From Myxococcus stipitatus (GTDB taxonomy: Bacteria > Myxococcota > Myxococcia > Myxococcales > Myxococcaceae), in NCBI RefSeq assembly GCF_038561935.1, contig NZ_CP102770.1, positions 9,052,001-9,116,000 of the forward strand: a stretch of DNA of 64,000 bases, read 5' to 3'. Positions 35,597 through 44,844 of this stretch are shown here, piece after piece. The position numbers and the translations under genes were made by a program. The first letter of the stretch is position 1; every line of letters begins with the position of its first letter. The notes under the pieces were generated by a model. It ran no database searches, had not been told where the DNA came from, and saw only the letters and a program-made list of their open reading frames with translations.

Positions 35597-36299
35597 CCTT
35601 CGCGCGCGTCACCAGCTTCTCGATGCTCTTGAGGTGCGCGCGGCCCAGGAGCGCCATGGCCAGCGTGGCGCCACAGAGCGCGAGGAACATGTCCCACTGC
35701 GCATCCCAGATGTCCCCCTGGGTGCCCAGGAACTTGTCGCCGCCTTCCGGGTCCAACGCGAGCGCGGCCCACCACTCCAGGAGCTCGTAGAAGGCGCTGA
35801 TGGCCAGCGCCACCGAGCCGGTGAGGAAGTTCAGCCAGCCGCCTCGCCGCAGCGGCGTGGCGCGCAGCAGGACCTCGCGGATGATGAACGCGGGGAAGAA
35901 GCCCTGCACGAAGTGCCCCAGCCGGTCATAGGGATTGCGTGAGAGCGCGAAGGTGTCCCGCGCCCAGTCTCCCAGCGGCGTGAGCGCATAGGTGTAGTAG
36001 CCGCCGTACGTCAGCACGAGCACGTGCAGGAACACGCAGACGTAGACCCAGCGGGACATGGGGAAGCGGCGGAAGGTCGCGGCGAGCACGCAGATGCCCA
36101 CCAGCCCAGGCCCCACTTCCAGCGCCCAGTTGAGCCGCCCCGCCGGGCTGAAGAGGAACGTGAGCAGGAGGATGGGAGCGAGCACGCCAACGAGCATCCA
36201 CGGCACCTTCGCCTCGTCCGGGGTGCCTCGCACCGGAGGAAAGAAGGGTGCGACGGAGTCAGCGGAGGGCCTGGAGGAAAGAGGCGTGGCGGTCTGCAT
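35583..36299 (-). CDS. DUF2238 (YjdF-like) inner-membrane protein
   Basis: 238 residues. Six or so membrane helices; the family pattern is visible in YDRLGHFVQGFFPAFIIREVL, FYELLEWWAALALDPEGGDK and GDIWDAQWDMFLALCGATLA. YjdF-like proteins are conserved membrane proteins of unknown role; the conserved His, Glu and Asp within helices suggest a membrane-embedded metal or acid-base site. The N-terminal 30 residues are polar. Starts 142 bases from the divergent frameshifted gene. Confidence 0.88.
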   Translation of the reverse strand: MQTATPLSSRPSADSVAPFFPPVRGTPDEAKVPWMLVGVLAPILLLTFLFSPAGRLNWALEVGPGLVGICVLAATFRRFPMSRWVYVCVFLHVLVLTYGGYYTYALTPLGDWARDTFALSRNPYDRLGHFVQGFFPAFIIREVLLRATPLRRGGWLNFLTGSVALAISAFYELLEWWAALALDPEGGDKFLGTQGDIWDAQWDMFLALCGATLAMALLGRAHLKSIEKLVTRAKVTST

Positions 36300-36441
36300 C
36301 GGGAGGCCTGTCCTCGCGCGTGTCTGGTTGGGAGAAGCGCATCTATATCAGACGCAAGGATTGCGCGCGGAGCGGCAGGGTACGATGCTTGGTTGCAGCA
36401 AGCGCATTGCATGGCGCGTGCTTCGACAACGGGGGTTGCCG

Positions 36442-36859
36442 ATGCTGGACCTCGAGGCGGAAAAAGCGAGGGTCGAAGACGAGAGGGCATGGCGCACCCG
36501 CTTGCTGTGGGTCCTCATGACCGGCGTCTTCATGACGAACACAGCCAGGTGCGATCCCGACTGGCTCCTCGGCGTGCTCGAAACGGATGCGGACACGGAA
36601 TACGCCCCCGGCTACACCGAGGAGGGCTTTCAGCGGGTCACGCTGGGCATGACCTTCGATGAGGTGCGGGAACTCCTTGTGGCCGCCACTGGGCGACTAC
36701 GATGTCTCGCAACGGCTGCACTCGCCCCACTCGAAAGAGGTCTACACGCGGTCATGGCAATACAGCCGCACCCCCAACAGCAAGAGCTACTTCGTGCGGG
36801 AGATCTACTTCCATGAGGGGCGCGTCATGAACATCGAGCAGAGCTTCTACATCGATTGA
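36442..36859 (+). pseudogene. BamE/SmpA-like small exported protein, broken by a frameshift
   Basis: From the ATG at 36442 the frame encodes a short hydrophobic segment (LLWVLMTGVFMTNTARC) and then the SmpA/OmlA-type start of a fold, FQRVTLGMTFDEVRELL. At 36680 one extra T seems present: removing it joins ELL to GPPLGDYDVSQRLHSP and continues in the second frame to YIDstop at 36859. The second frame carries TRSWQYSRTPNSKSYFVREI, which completes the BamE-like beta-alpha-beta unit. As read, the product is truncated or has an unrelated tail of ~45 residues. It may be a true pseudogene or a sequencing error. BamE itself is part of outer-membrane assembly; this protein is only fold-related. Confidence 0.6.
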
Positions 36860-36976
36860 GCGGTCCCATCCGATGCGGCAGTCCCCCGGGAGCTGGCACG
36901 AATCCCCGGGGCATGAACCGGAATGGCCTGCTCCCGGTTTTCGTTCCGCGGGGGCGGCCACTAAGGTAGCGGGCGA

Positions 36977-38536
36977 ATGTCGCTCCCCACCCCCGGCAGC
37001 GCCCGAGCCGCATCTCCCACCGAGCCATGGCTCGAGGAGCTGGACCTCCTCGTCCGCGCCCGCTACCCGCTGCTCTACCTGGTGTCCTGGGAGGAGCACC
37101 GCGTGGACGCCATCCTCACGGAGCTGGCGCGCGCACACGGCAAGGCCGTCTTCACCTGGTCCGTCACCAAGGGCCTTCGCGGCACGGCCAACACCCGCAC
37201 CAGCACGCTGCCCGAGGACACGCGCAACCCCATCGACGCGCTGGCCGCCATCGAGAAGCTGGGCGAGCCCTCGCTGGTGGTGCTGAAGGACTTCCACGCC
37301 TTCCTCGAGGAGAAGACCGTGGTGCGCGCCCTGCGCGAGCTGGCGCACTTCCTCAAGAGCACCTTCAGCACCGTCATCCTCCTCTCCCCCTCCCTGCTCA
37401 TCCCCGTGGAGCTGGAGAAGGAGGTCTCCGTCATCGACGTGCCCATGCCCGGGTACAACGACCTCATGCGGCTCTTGAAGGAGATTGTCGCGGTGGTGCG
37501 CCGCACCAACAAGGCGACCATCGAGCTGTCTCGCGAGCACGCCGACCAGCTCATCAAGGCCGCACTCGGGCTGACGATGGCGGAGGCCGAGAACGCCTTC
37601 GCCAAGGCCATCGCCTCCGACGGCAAGCTGGGCCCCGAGGACATCAAGCGCATCCAGGACGAGAAGCGCCAGGTCATTCGCAAGAGCGGCCTGCTCGAGT
37701 ACTACCCGCCCGATGAGACGCTGGGCAACGTGGGGGGCCTGGAGAACCTCAAGGGCTGGCTGAGCCAGCGCACCGCCGCCTTCGGCGAGCGCGCCCGTCA
37801 GTTCGGCCTGCCGGAGCCTCGCGGACTGCTGCTGCTGGGCGTGCAGGGCTGCGGCAAGAGCCTCACCGCGAAGGCCGTCTCCGCGCACTGGAACCTGCCG
37901 CTGCTGCGGCTGGACATGGGCCGCATCTTCAGCGGGCTGATTGGCTCCTCGGAGGAGAACCTCCGCAAGGCCATCCGCGTAGCGGAGAGCGTGTCGCCCG
38001 TGGTGCTCTGGGTGGATGAAATCGAGAAGGGACTTTCGGGCGTGGCCTCCTCCAGCTCCGCGGACAGCGGCGTGTCCGCGCGCGTCTTCGGCACGCTGCT
38101 GACATGGCTCCAGGAGAAGACGGCGCCCGTGTTCGTGGTGGCCACGGCCAACCGCATCGACGGGCTGCCTCCCGAGGTGCTGCGCAAGGGACGCTTCGAC
38201 GAAATCTTCTTCATCGACCTGCCCGCGCAGGCCGAGCGCGAGGACATCTTCCGCATCCACCTGCGCAAGCGGAAGCGGGAGCCCGCGCACTTCTCCGTGC
38301 CGGAGCTGGCCGCGCTCGCCGAGGGCTTCAGCGGCGCCGAAATCGAGCAGTCGGTGGTGGCCGGACTGTATGAGGCCTTCGCGGAGAACACCGAGCTGGC
38401 GCAGCAGCACCTGGTGAGGACCCTCCGCGACACCTTCCCGTTGTCCGTGACGATGCGCGACGAGATTGGCCGCCTGCGAGAGTGGGCCCGAGGACGCACC
38501 CGGCCCGCTTCGTCCCGCGTGGGGGCTCCCGCATGA
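36977..38536 (+). CDS. AAA ATPase, Ycf46-like
   Basis: 519 residues. Residues 15-245 form the N-terminal domain of the Ycf46/AAA group (LDLLVRARYPLLYLVSWEEHR, ending in KSGLLEYYPPDETLGNVGGL). The AAA core follows: Walker A GVQGCGKSL near 288, Walker B VVLWVDEIEKGL near 345, arginine-finger region ANRIDGLPPEVLRKGRFDE, sensor 2 GFSGAEIEQSVV. Family members in cyanobacteria affect inorganic carbon use; elsewhere the substrate is unknown. The stop overlaps the start of the zinc-ribbon membrane protein gene (ATGA), pointing to a joint function. Confidence 0.9.
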   Translation: MSLPTPGSARAASPTEPWLEELDLLVRARYPLLYLVSWEEHRVDAILTELARAHGKAVFTWSVTKGLRGTANTRTSTLPEDTRNPIDALAAIEKLGEPSLVVLKDFHAFLEEKTVVRALRELAHFLKSTFSTVILLSPSLLIPVELEKEVSVIDVPMPGYNDLMRLLKEIVAVVRRTNKATIELSREHADQLIKAALGLTMAEAENAFAKAIASDGKLGPEDIKRIQDEKRQVIRKSGLLEYYPPDETLGNVGGLENLKGWLSQRTAAFGERARQFGLPEPRGLLLLGVQGCGKSLTAKAVSAHWNLPLLRLDMGRIFSGLIGSSEENLRKAIRVAESVSPVVLWVDEIEKGLSGVASSSSADSGVSARVFGTLLTWLQEKTAPVFVVATANRIDGLPPEVLRKGRFDEIFFIDLPAQAEREDIFRIHLRKRKREPAHFSVPELAALAEGFSGAEIEQSVVAGLYEAFAENTELAQQHLVRTLRDTFPLSVTMRDEIGRLREWARGRTRPASSRVGAPA

Positions 38537-39234
38537 AGTTCAAGCTCTCGCGCTTCCTCCATCTGGAGAACGACCGGGGTGAGCGCACGAAGCAGGGCGC
38601 GCCCGCCCAGCTCCAGGATGGAGGCCGTCGCTTCGAGGACCTCGCCGAACGAGGCGCCGCGCGGCAGGGCACCCTCGTCCCCGAGGCCCACCTGGAGCGC
38701 TTCAAGGCCCAGGCCCCCCTGGTCCTCGAGCACCGGCCCGACCTGGCCGAAGACGCGCTCGACTTCCCCCGCTGCCTCGTCTGCGACGCGGAGAACGGGC
38801 GCTACGCGAAGTCCTGTCAGCGCTGCGAAGCGGACCTGTGCACCCCACAGCAGCTAGAGCACAAGGCGCGGCTCACTCGCGAGCGGCGGCAAGCCCGCGA
38901 CAGTCGCCCCACCCCGGGAGGCGAGGGCGCCTCGCCTCGACTCGAGCAGGAGCGCCGCGAGGACGACCAGCGCTACGCGTACCTCATGGACAAGCTGCGC
39001 GCGCAGGAGCGCAAGCGCGACGGATGGTGGCTCTTCCACAAGCGCCCCTCCCTGGCCATGGGACTGCTGGCCATGCTGCCCTCACCGCTCGCGCGCGGGG
39101 TGGCCGTGGTGGCCTACCTGGGGCTGATGTCCGTCCTCCTCCGGGCCGAGGGGTGGCTCCGCATCGCGGGGCTCGTCCTCTCCGGCCTCCTCGTCCTGCT
39201 CCGCCTCCCCATCGCAGGTGCGCGGCGGCGGTGA
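38533..39234 (+). CDS. Zinc-ribbon protein with two C-terminal membrane helices
   Basis: 233 residues starting in the ATGA overlap with the AAA gene. Residues about 77-102 contain two Cys pairs (CLVCDAENGRYAKSCQRC, then DLC), fitting a treble-clef or zinc ribbon. Residues 110-170 are very charged and probably helical. Two hydrophobic stretches near 180-205 and 208-225 would span the membrane. I do not recognise a named family. Translational coupling to the AAA ATPase suggests it recruits that enzyme or its substrate to the membrane; this is inference. Confidence 0.75.
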   Translation: MKFKLSRFLHLENDRGERTKQGAPAQLQDGGRRFEDLAERGAARQGTLVPEAHLERFKAQAPLVLEHRPDLAEDALDFPRCLVCDAENGRYAKSCQRCEADLCTPQQLEHKARLTRERRQARDSRPTPGGEGASPRLEQERREDDQRYAYLMDKLRAQERKRDGWWLFHKRPSLAMGLLAMLPSPLARGVAVVAYLGLMSVLLRAEGWLRIAGLVLSGLLVLLRLPIAGARRR

Positions 39235-39241
39235 TGGTGAC

Positions 39242-40414
39242 TCAGCCGGGAAGCCCGAGCGCCACCAGGGCCGCGGCCATCACCTGCTTCACCGGCACCT
39301 TCGCCTCCTCCGCGACACGCCGGCAGTCCTCGAACTCGGGATGCGCGTTGAGGACCGCGCCGTTGAGCAGGCCGCGCTTCACGCGCACCCGCCCCCACGG
39401 CGTCTCCACCTCCACCCAGTCGCGCTCCAGCGCCTGACGCTCCACGCGGTGGTAGCGCACGCCCAGCGACGTGGACTCGCGCAGCAGCGTGTCCACCACC
39501 GCGTCGCGCAGCCCGCCCTCCGTCAGCACGCTCAACAGGTGACCGGGGCGGCTCTTCTTCATCACGACGGGCGCCACCCACGCGTCCAGCGCGCCCACAC
39601 CCAGCATCCGCTCCACCAGGTGCCCGAGCAGCTGCGGCGTGGCGTCATCCAGGTTGGCCTCCACCACCCAGAGCCCCTCGGAGCGCGACGCCTCCATGCG
39701 CCCCAGCGACGCGCGCAGCACGTTGGGCCTGTCGCGGAAGTCCTTCGTGCCCACGCCATAGCCCACCTTCTCCACGATGAAGTCGGGCGGGTGGCCAATC
39801 TTCGTGAGCACCTTGAGCAGCGCCGCGCCAGTGGGCGTCGTCAACTCACCCACGCCCTCGAAGCGCACGGGCACGTCGCGCAGCAGCTCCAGCGTGGCCG
39901 GCACCGGAATGGGCATGGCGCCATGGGCCACGCGAATCGTCCCGCTGCCCAGGGGCGGCGGCGCCGCGTGGACCTCCGGGTCTCCCAACAGCTCCAGCAC
40001 CACCGCCGCGCCGCAGATGTCGACGATGGAGTCCACCGCGCCCACTTCGTGGAAGTGGATGTCGTCGATGGACACGCCGTGCACCTTCGCCTCGGCCTCA
40101 CCGATGGCGCGGAACACCGCCAGCGCGCGCGCCTTCGCGCGGTCCGACAGCGTGGAGGCGGACTCGATGAGGCGGCGGATGTCCGCGTAGGCCCGGTGCG
40201 GATGCACCTCGCGCGCGTCCAGCACCACGTCCAGGTGCGTGCCGCTGATGGCGTGGCGCACCGCGCGGCTCACCGCGAGCTTCCACCCCGGCACCTTCAG
40301 GCCTCGCAGCGCCGCTTCAATCGCCTCCGGCGCGAGCCCCAGGTCGATGCCCACCGCCAGGAACATGTCCCCGGCGATGCCTCCCACCGGCTCCAGGTAG
40401 AGGATGCGTCGCAT
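39242..40414 (-). CDS. larC: Nickel pincer cofactor biosynthesis protein LarC
   Basis: 390 residues from the ATG at 40414; a GTG at 40423 overlapping the larB stop is the alternative. The N-terminal GGIAGDMFLAVGIDLG, the DIHFHEVGAVDSIVDI metal motif and the C-terminal VEANLDDATPQLLGHLVERM are signatures of LarC. LarC inserts nickel into the pyridinium-thiocarboxylate pincer using CTP; the cofactor serves lactate racemase and related racemases/epimerases. larB is directly upstream; larE and larA are not in the window. In some bacteria larC is split by a programmed frameshift, but here it is one frame. Confidence 0.93.
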   Translation of the reverse strand: MRRILYLEPVGGIAGDMFLAVGIDLGLAPEAIEAALRGLKVPGWKLAVSRAVRHAISGTHLDVVLDAREVHPHRAYADIRRLIESASTLSDRAKARALAVFRAIGEAEAKVHGVSIDDIHFHEVGAVDSIVDICGAAVVLELLGDPEVHAAPPPLGSGTIRVAHGAMPIPVPATLELLRDVPVRFEGVGELTTPTGAALLKVLTKIGHPPDFIVEKVGYGVGTKDFRDRPNVLRASLGRMEASRSEGLWVVEANLDDATPQLLGHLVERMLGVGALDAWVAPVVMKKSRPGHLLSVLTEGGLRDAVVDTLLRESTSLGVRYHRVERQALERDWVEVETPWGRVRVKRGLLNGAVLNAHPEFEDCRRVAEEAKVPVKQVMAAALVALGLPG

Positions 40415-40419
40415 GGCGC

Positions 40420-41172
40420 TCACCGCCGTCCCTTCGTGCGCGAGACGAGGGCCGCGTAGAAGCCCCCACCGAAGCCGTTGTCGATGTTCATGGTCGCCAC
40501 GTTGGAGGCGCAGGAGTTCACCATCGCCAGCAGCGCGGACAGGCCCTGGAAGTTGGCGCCGTAGCCCACCGACGTGGGCACCGCGACCACGGGGATGCCC
40601 ACCAGACCGCCCAGCGCGCTCGCCAGCGCGCCCTCCATGCCCGCCACCACCACGGCGACATGGCACTCCTGGATTTCTTCCCGCCGCCGCAGCAGCCGGT
40701 GGATGCCCGCCACGCCCACGTCGTAGACGCGGCGCACCTCCGCGCCCATCGCCTCGGCCGTCACCGCGGCCTCCTCCGCCACCGGGATGTCGCTGGTGCC
40801 CGCCGTGACGACGGCCACGCGGCCCGCGCGCACCTTGCCCTGCTTGAGGTGGAAGATGCGCGCCACCGGGTGGTACTGGGCCTTGGGGAAGCGCTCCAGC
40901 AGCACCTCCGCCTTCTCCTCCTGCAGCCGCGTCACCAGCACCGTCTGCTTGCGCTCCACCAGCGCGCCGACGATGCCCAGCAGCTGCTCCACCGTCTTGG
41001 GCCCGCCCAGCACCACCTCGGGGAACCCGAAGCGCAGGTTGCGGTGCGTATCGAGCGTCGCGTAGCCCAGCTCCGCGAAGGGCAGGTCCTTGAGCTTGCC
41101 CACGGCGTCATCCACCGAGACACGGCCCGACTTCACGCTCCCCAAGAGCTGCTTCAGCGACTTCTCGTCCAT
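40420..41172 (-). CDS. larB: Nickel pincer cofactor biosynthesis protein LarB
   Basis: 250 residues. LarB carboxylates and hydrolyses nicotinate adenine dinucleotide to the dicarboxylate precursor of the pincer cofactor. The C-terminal PurE-like domain is evident: VVTAGTSDIPVAEEA, YDVGVAGIHRLL, VVVAGMEGALASALGGLV and PTSVGYGANFQGLSALLAMVNSCA (shown in part). Its stop is followed by larC with a spacer of five bases. It starts 24 bases beyond the cheC stop, so the lar genes ride at the end of the chemosensory transcript. Confidence 0.94.
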   Translation of the reverse strand: MDEKSLKQLLGSVKSGRVSVDDAVGKLKDLPFAELGYATLDTHRNLRFGFPEVVLGGPKTVEQLLGIVGALVERKQTVLVTRLQEEKAEVLLERFPKAQYHPVARIFHLKQGKVRAGRVAVVTAGTSDIPVAEEAAVTAEAMGAEVRRVYDVGVAGIHRLLRRREEIQECHVAVVVAGMEGALASALGGLVGIPVVAVPTSVGYGANFQGLSALLAMVNSCASNVATMNIDNGFGGGFYAALVSRTKGRR

Positions 41173-41196
41173 GGGGCCCGTGTACCCCGAAACGGG

Positions 41197-41796
41197 CTAC
41201 ACGCCCAGCCGCGCCAGAAGCGCCCGCGAGCTCTCCCGCTCCAGCACCAACAGAAGCTGCCCGCTCACCGAGGGCGTCGACGAGGCCATGAAGCGCGCCT
41301 CCAGCACCACCACCCGGCTCGCGTCGCCCTCGACCTGGGACACCGCCGCGTTCACCAACACCCGCGCGCTGCCCCGCCGCAGCGTGGGCACCGACGGCAT
41401 CAGCCGCCACGACGTCAGCTTGCCGATGGCGGACAGACAGGCGCTCGCGACGATGTTGGCGGCCTCGGACACCGCGCTGTCGCGCTCCTCCTGCCCGGAC
41501 GTCTGGTCTCCCAGCAGCAACGTCTCCAGGGACTGGCCATCCGCCTGGGACAGCCCGAGCATCATCACGCCCCGCAGGCCCCCGGTGATGGAGAGCCAGG
41601 CCCCCACCGCGGGCCCATCGCCCCCCAGCATCCCCGCCGCGTCCTCGGGCCCCGCGAGCAGCACGCGAGGGACGGACAGGTCCACCTGACGCCCCCCCAT
41701 CAGGCGGGAGAGCGCGTTGGCGGCATGGCCACAGCCGATGTTGGCCACCTCGCGCAGGGCATCGAGCTGCGCGTCGCTGGGAAGAGACAGGCTCAC
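41197..41796 (-). CDS. cheC: CheC-type CheY-phosphate phosphatase
   Basis: 199 residues. Both catalytic half-sites of the CheC/FliY family are present: residues about 12-30 (LREVANIGCGHAANALSRL) and about 108-125 (SEAANIVASACLSAIGKL), each with the Glu and Asn that attack CheY-P. Other landmarks are GGLRGVMMLGL and VNAAVSQVEGDASRVVVLEA. CheC dephosphorylates CheY and, in other bacteria, forms a pair with CheD; no cheD is seen. Its ATG overlaps the stop of cheA by four bases. Confidence 0.9.
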   Translation of the reverse strand: MSLSLPSDAQLDALREVANIGCGHAANALSRLMGGRQVDLSVPRVLLAGPEDAAGMLGGDGPAVGAWLSITGGLRGVMMLGLSQADGQSLETLLLGDQTSGQEERDSAVSEAANIVASACLSAIGKLTSWRLMPSVPTLRRGSARVLVNAAVSQVEGDASRVVVLEARFMASSTPSVSGQLLLVLERESSRALLARLGV

Positions 41797-44354
41797 GCGG
41801 ACAGTAACCTCGGCACATCCAGGATGAAGACCGGACGGCCGCTCCCCAGGATGGTCACTCCAGAGAGTCCTGGCAGCAAATCCAGCGGCCGCGACAGCGG
41901 CTTGAGCACCACTTCCTCCTGCCCGAGCAGCCGGTCCACGCCCAACGCCACCCGTCCGGAGTCTCCCTCCATCACCACGAAGGGACGCACGCCCCGCAGC
42001 CCCGGCACCGGCACGCCCACGAGCGTGTCCAGCGCGTGCACGGGCAGCAGCGAGTTGCCATGCGGCAACAGCGCCGTCTCACGACTGCGGCTGAGCGCCT
42101 CGCTGTCCGCCTCCGTGGCCCCCACCACCTTCGCGATGGGCAGGCCGAAGACCTCCTCGCCCACCTCCACCAGCAGCAGGTGCACCACGGCCACCGTCAG
42201 GGGGAGGCGCAGGGTGAAGCGGGTGCCTCGGCCCGCTTCGCTGTCGATTTCGAGCGTGCCGCCGACGCTCTCCACCACGCGCTTGACGGCGTCCATTCCG
42301 ACGCCTCGGCCGGAGATGTCCGTCACGTCCTTCGCCGTGGAGACGCCCGGCAGACACGAGAGCATGAACGCCTCGCGGTCCGTCATGCGCGCGGCGAGCT
42401 CCGGCGTCAGCAGGCCCCGCGACACGGCCGCGGTCTTCAGCTTCGCGGGGTTCATGCCCCGGCCGTCGTCTTCCAGCTCGATGATGACGCGGTCCCGGGC
42501 GCGCTTGACGGCCACGAGCACGCGCCCGCGAGGCCCCTTCTTCGCGGCGATGCGCTCGTCGGGGGACTCCAGGCCGTGGTCGATGCAGTTGCGCAGCAGG
42601 TGCAGCAGCGGGTCCGCCAGCTCGTCGAGGATGGCGCGGTCGAGCTCGATTTCCGCGCCGGTGATGACCAGGTCGACCTCGCGCTCCTTGCGACGGGCAA
42701 TGTCTCGCGCCGCGCGGGGAAGCCGGTCGGTGATGAGCGACAGCGGCGTCATGCGCGCGGTCATCACCTTGTCGTGCAGGTCCTTCACCAGCGTGTGCAG
42801 TCGGTAGACGCCCTCCTCCAACGCGGGGCGCACGGTCTCCGGCAGCACCTTGCCCACTTCACGCAGGCGCGCCGTGGCGAGCATCAGCTCGCCCACCGTG
42901 TCGAGGAAGTAGTCCAGCAGCTCCGTGCGCACGCGGACCGTGCGCGAGGAGGAGTCTCCCGTCGCGCGGCCTCCCTCGCCGGCCGAGGACGGAACGACGG
43001 CGGGGACGGGCGTGGCCACCGCGAGCTTCACGGAGACGACGTCCACTTCCGCCACGTTCTTCAGCGAGGCGTTGATGCCCGCGTCGCCGACGTTCGTCTC
43101 CAGCTCCGCCTGGATGTAGCCATCCGGGATGCGGCCCGCCTTGAGTTCCTCCAGCGCGGGCCGCAGGTCCACCAGCGTGCCCAGGTTCGTGAGCCGCTTG
43201 TGCACCAGGAAGGCGCGCACGCCGGGCACCTGGCAGGTGGGGGAGATGCGCAGGCGCACCGCCCAGCGCTGGGTGGTGCCACGCGGCTCCTCGGCGCGCT
43301 CGCCGGGAAGCGCGCCCCCGGAGGCCGACTTGAGCGCCGTGCCGAGATCATTTGGCGAGGCCTCCGTGAGCCCGGGAGGCGTGCCCGTGGAGACGTTGCT
43401 GCTTGCGGGCGAGACTGGCGGGGCACCGATGCCCAGCACGCCTCGGACGCCACCGTCTTCCGTGGTCAGCCGGGGCGGAACGGGCGTCGCCGCGCTGGCG
43501 GTCGAACCCGTGCTCCCACTGGGGCTGCCCTCGGAGCCGGGCGAGCTGCCTGCCCCCGTGGTGCCGCCCGCGCCCGTCGGGCCGATTGAGCCCGTCGTAC
43601 CGCCGGAGCCTGAGGTGCTTCCAGAGCCCGTCGAGCTGCCTGCGCTCGTCGCACTGCCTGAGCCCGTCGCACCGCCTGAGCCTGAGGTGCCGCCCGCGCC
43701 CGTCGTACCGCCGGAGCCGGAGGTGCCGCCTGAACCCGTCGCACCGCCGGAACCTGATGTGCTGCCCGCGCCCGTCGCACCGCCTGAACCTGATGTGCTG
43801 CCCGCGCCCGTCGCACCGCCTGCGCCCGTCGCCCCTGAGGTGCCACCCGAACCCGTCGCACCGCCCGAGCCCGAAGGATCGCCACCACCCGACGAGCCCT
43901 CACCTCCGTCGGAGCCCTCCGGCTTGAGCACGGTCACCTTCGCGACGCGGGTCGCGGTGGGCGCGTGGCCCGTCATCACGGTGACTCGCTGCCCCAGCTG
44001 CGCCAGGAGCGTCGACGCGTCATCCGGCTGGCGTCCCTCGGCCACGGCGCGCACCTGCGCCAGCAGCGTGTCCGAGGCACTCAGCAGCAGGTCCACCAGG
44101 TCCCGGTCCAGCCGGCCTCGGTCCTGCCGCACGGCATCAACCAGGTCCTCCACCCGGTGCGCCACGATGGCGATGGACTCGAAGCCCATCGACGACGCCA
44201 TGCCCTTCACCGAGTGGGCGTGACGGAACATCGAGTCGACCGCGCTCGAGGAGCCTTCCCGCTCCAGCTGTACCAGGTCCCGTCCGAGCGACTCCAGGTG
44301 CTCGGTGGCCTCTGAAATGAAGAGGCCCAGGTAACGGGACATGTCCATCGTCAT
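41793..44354 (-). CDS. cheA: Chemotaxis histidine kinase CheA
   Basis: 853 residues. Hpt domain 1-105 with the phospho-accepting His 47 (FRHAHSVKGMASSMG). Residues 147-287 are a Gly/Ser/Thr low-complexity linker. A P2-like domain follows near 375-450 (RLRISPTCQVPGVRAFLVHK). P3 dimerisation starts near 480 (VRVRTELLDYFLDTVGELM), the P4 kinase has LRNCIDHGLESPDE, LEDDGRGMNP and ISGRGVGMDAV, and P5 (CheW-like) ends the protein. Autophosphorylates in response to the MCP and passes phosphate to CheY. Coupled to cheC by ATGA. Confidence 0.95.
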   Translation of the reverse strand: MTMDMSRYLGLFISEATEHLESLGRDLVQLEREGSSSAVDSMFRHAHSVKGMASSMGFESIAIVAHRVEDLVDAVRQDRGRLDRDLVDLLLSASDTLLAQVRAVAEGRQPDDASTLLAQLGQRVTVMTGHAPTATRVAKVTVLKPEGSDGGEGSSGGGDPSGSGGATGSGGTSGATGAGGATGAGSTSGSGGATGAGSTSGSGGATGSGGTSGSGGTTGAGGTSGSGGATGSGSATSAGSSTGSGSTSGSGGTTGSIGPTGAGGTTGAGSSPGSEGSPSGSTGSTASAATPVPPRLTTEDGGVRGVLGIGAPPVSPASSNVSTGTPPGLTEASPNDLGTALKSASGGALPGERAEEPRGTTQRWAVRLRISPTCQVPGVRAFLVHKRLTNLGTLVDLRPALEELKAGRIPDGYIQAELETNVGDAGINASLKNVAEVDVVSVKLAVATPVPAVVPSSAGEGGRATGDSSSRTVRVRTELLDYFLDTVGELMLATARLREVGKVLPETVRPALEEGVYRLHTLVKDLHDKVMTARMTPLSLITDRLPRAARDIARRKEREVDLVITGAEIELDRAILDELADPLLHLLRNCIDHGLESPDERIAAKKGPRGRVLVAVKRARDRVIIELEDDGRGMNPAKLKTAAVSRGLLTPELAARMTDREAFMLSCLPGVSTAKDVTDISGRGVGMDAVKRVVESVGGTLEIDSEAGRGTRFTLRLPLTVAVVHLLLVEVGEEVFGLPIAKVVGATEADSEALSRSRETALLPHGNSLLPVHALDTLVGVPVPGLRGVRPFVVMEGDSGRVALGVDRLLGQEEVVLKPLSRPLDLLPGLSGVTILGSGRPVFILDVPRLLSA
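43494..43916 (-). repeat. Gly/Ser/Thr low-complexity repeat inside cheA
   Basis: About 140 codons between the Hpt and P2-like domains are made of short units such as GSGGATGAGSTS and GSGGTTGAGGTS, with degenerate 12-36-base direct repeats at the DNA level. The last 70 bases toward the P2 side lose the pattern. It is an extended flexible linker; the repeat length could vary between strains by slippage. Confidence 0.85.
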
Positions 44355-44400
44355 GCCCGACCTCGCCAGGAAGCGCGACGACGCCCGAGGGCGACGACGC

Positions 44401-44769
44401 TCACGCCTCTCCCAGGACCTTCTTCACCACGGCCAACACGTCCTCGGCGCGGAACGGCTTGACGATGAAGTCCGAGGCACCCGCCTCGATGGCCTCCATC
44501 ACCAGGCTCTCCTGGCCCAGCGCGGAGCACATGATGACCACCGCGCTGCTGTCGTGCTTGATGATCTCCCGCGTCGCCTCGATGCCGCTCTTGAACGGCA
44601 TCACGATGTCCATCGTCGTGAGGTCGGGCTTGAGCTCCTTGTACTTCTCCACCGCCTCCAGGCCATTGGCCGCTTCACCGACGACCTCGAACCCTCCAGA
44701 CGCGAAGATGTCCTTGATCATGTTGCGCATGAAGATGGCATCGTCGACGACCAGGACCCGCTTAGCCAT
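44401..44769 (-). CDS. cheY: Single-domain response regulator CheY
   Basis: 122 residues, one receiver domain: acidic pair DD at 9-10 (VLVVDDAIFMRNM), phospho-acceptor Asp in TTMDIVMPFKSG (about residue 54), Thr/Ser-region MCSALGQESLV and Lys in FIVKPFRAEDVL. The sequence is nearest to the CheY of MCP/CheA systems rather than to a DNA-binding regulator. It lies 46 bases upstream of cheA. With CheC in the operon it is the likely carrier of the output. Confidence 0.94.
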   Translation of the reverse strand: MAKRVLVVDDAIFMRNMIKDIFASGGFEVVGEAANGLEAVEKYKELKPDLTTMDIVMPFKSGIEATREIIKHDSSAVVIMCSALGQESLVMEAIEAGASDFIVKPFRAEDVLAVVKKVLGEA

Positions 44770-44844
44770 GTGAAGAACTCCGCCTCCGAATCGCCTTGCC
44801 TAGAGGAGCGCGGACACTATCACCCGCGCTTTCCAGGGGGCTAC

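Noticed and set aside
43494-43916. Regularly repeated units that could suggest a CRISPR array.
   Set aside because: Units are short, degenerate, without unique spacers, and in frame inside cheA as Gly/Ser/Thr codons.
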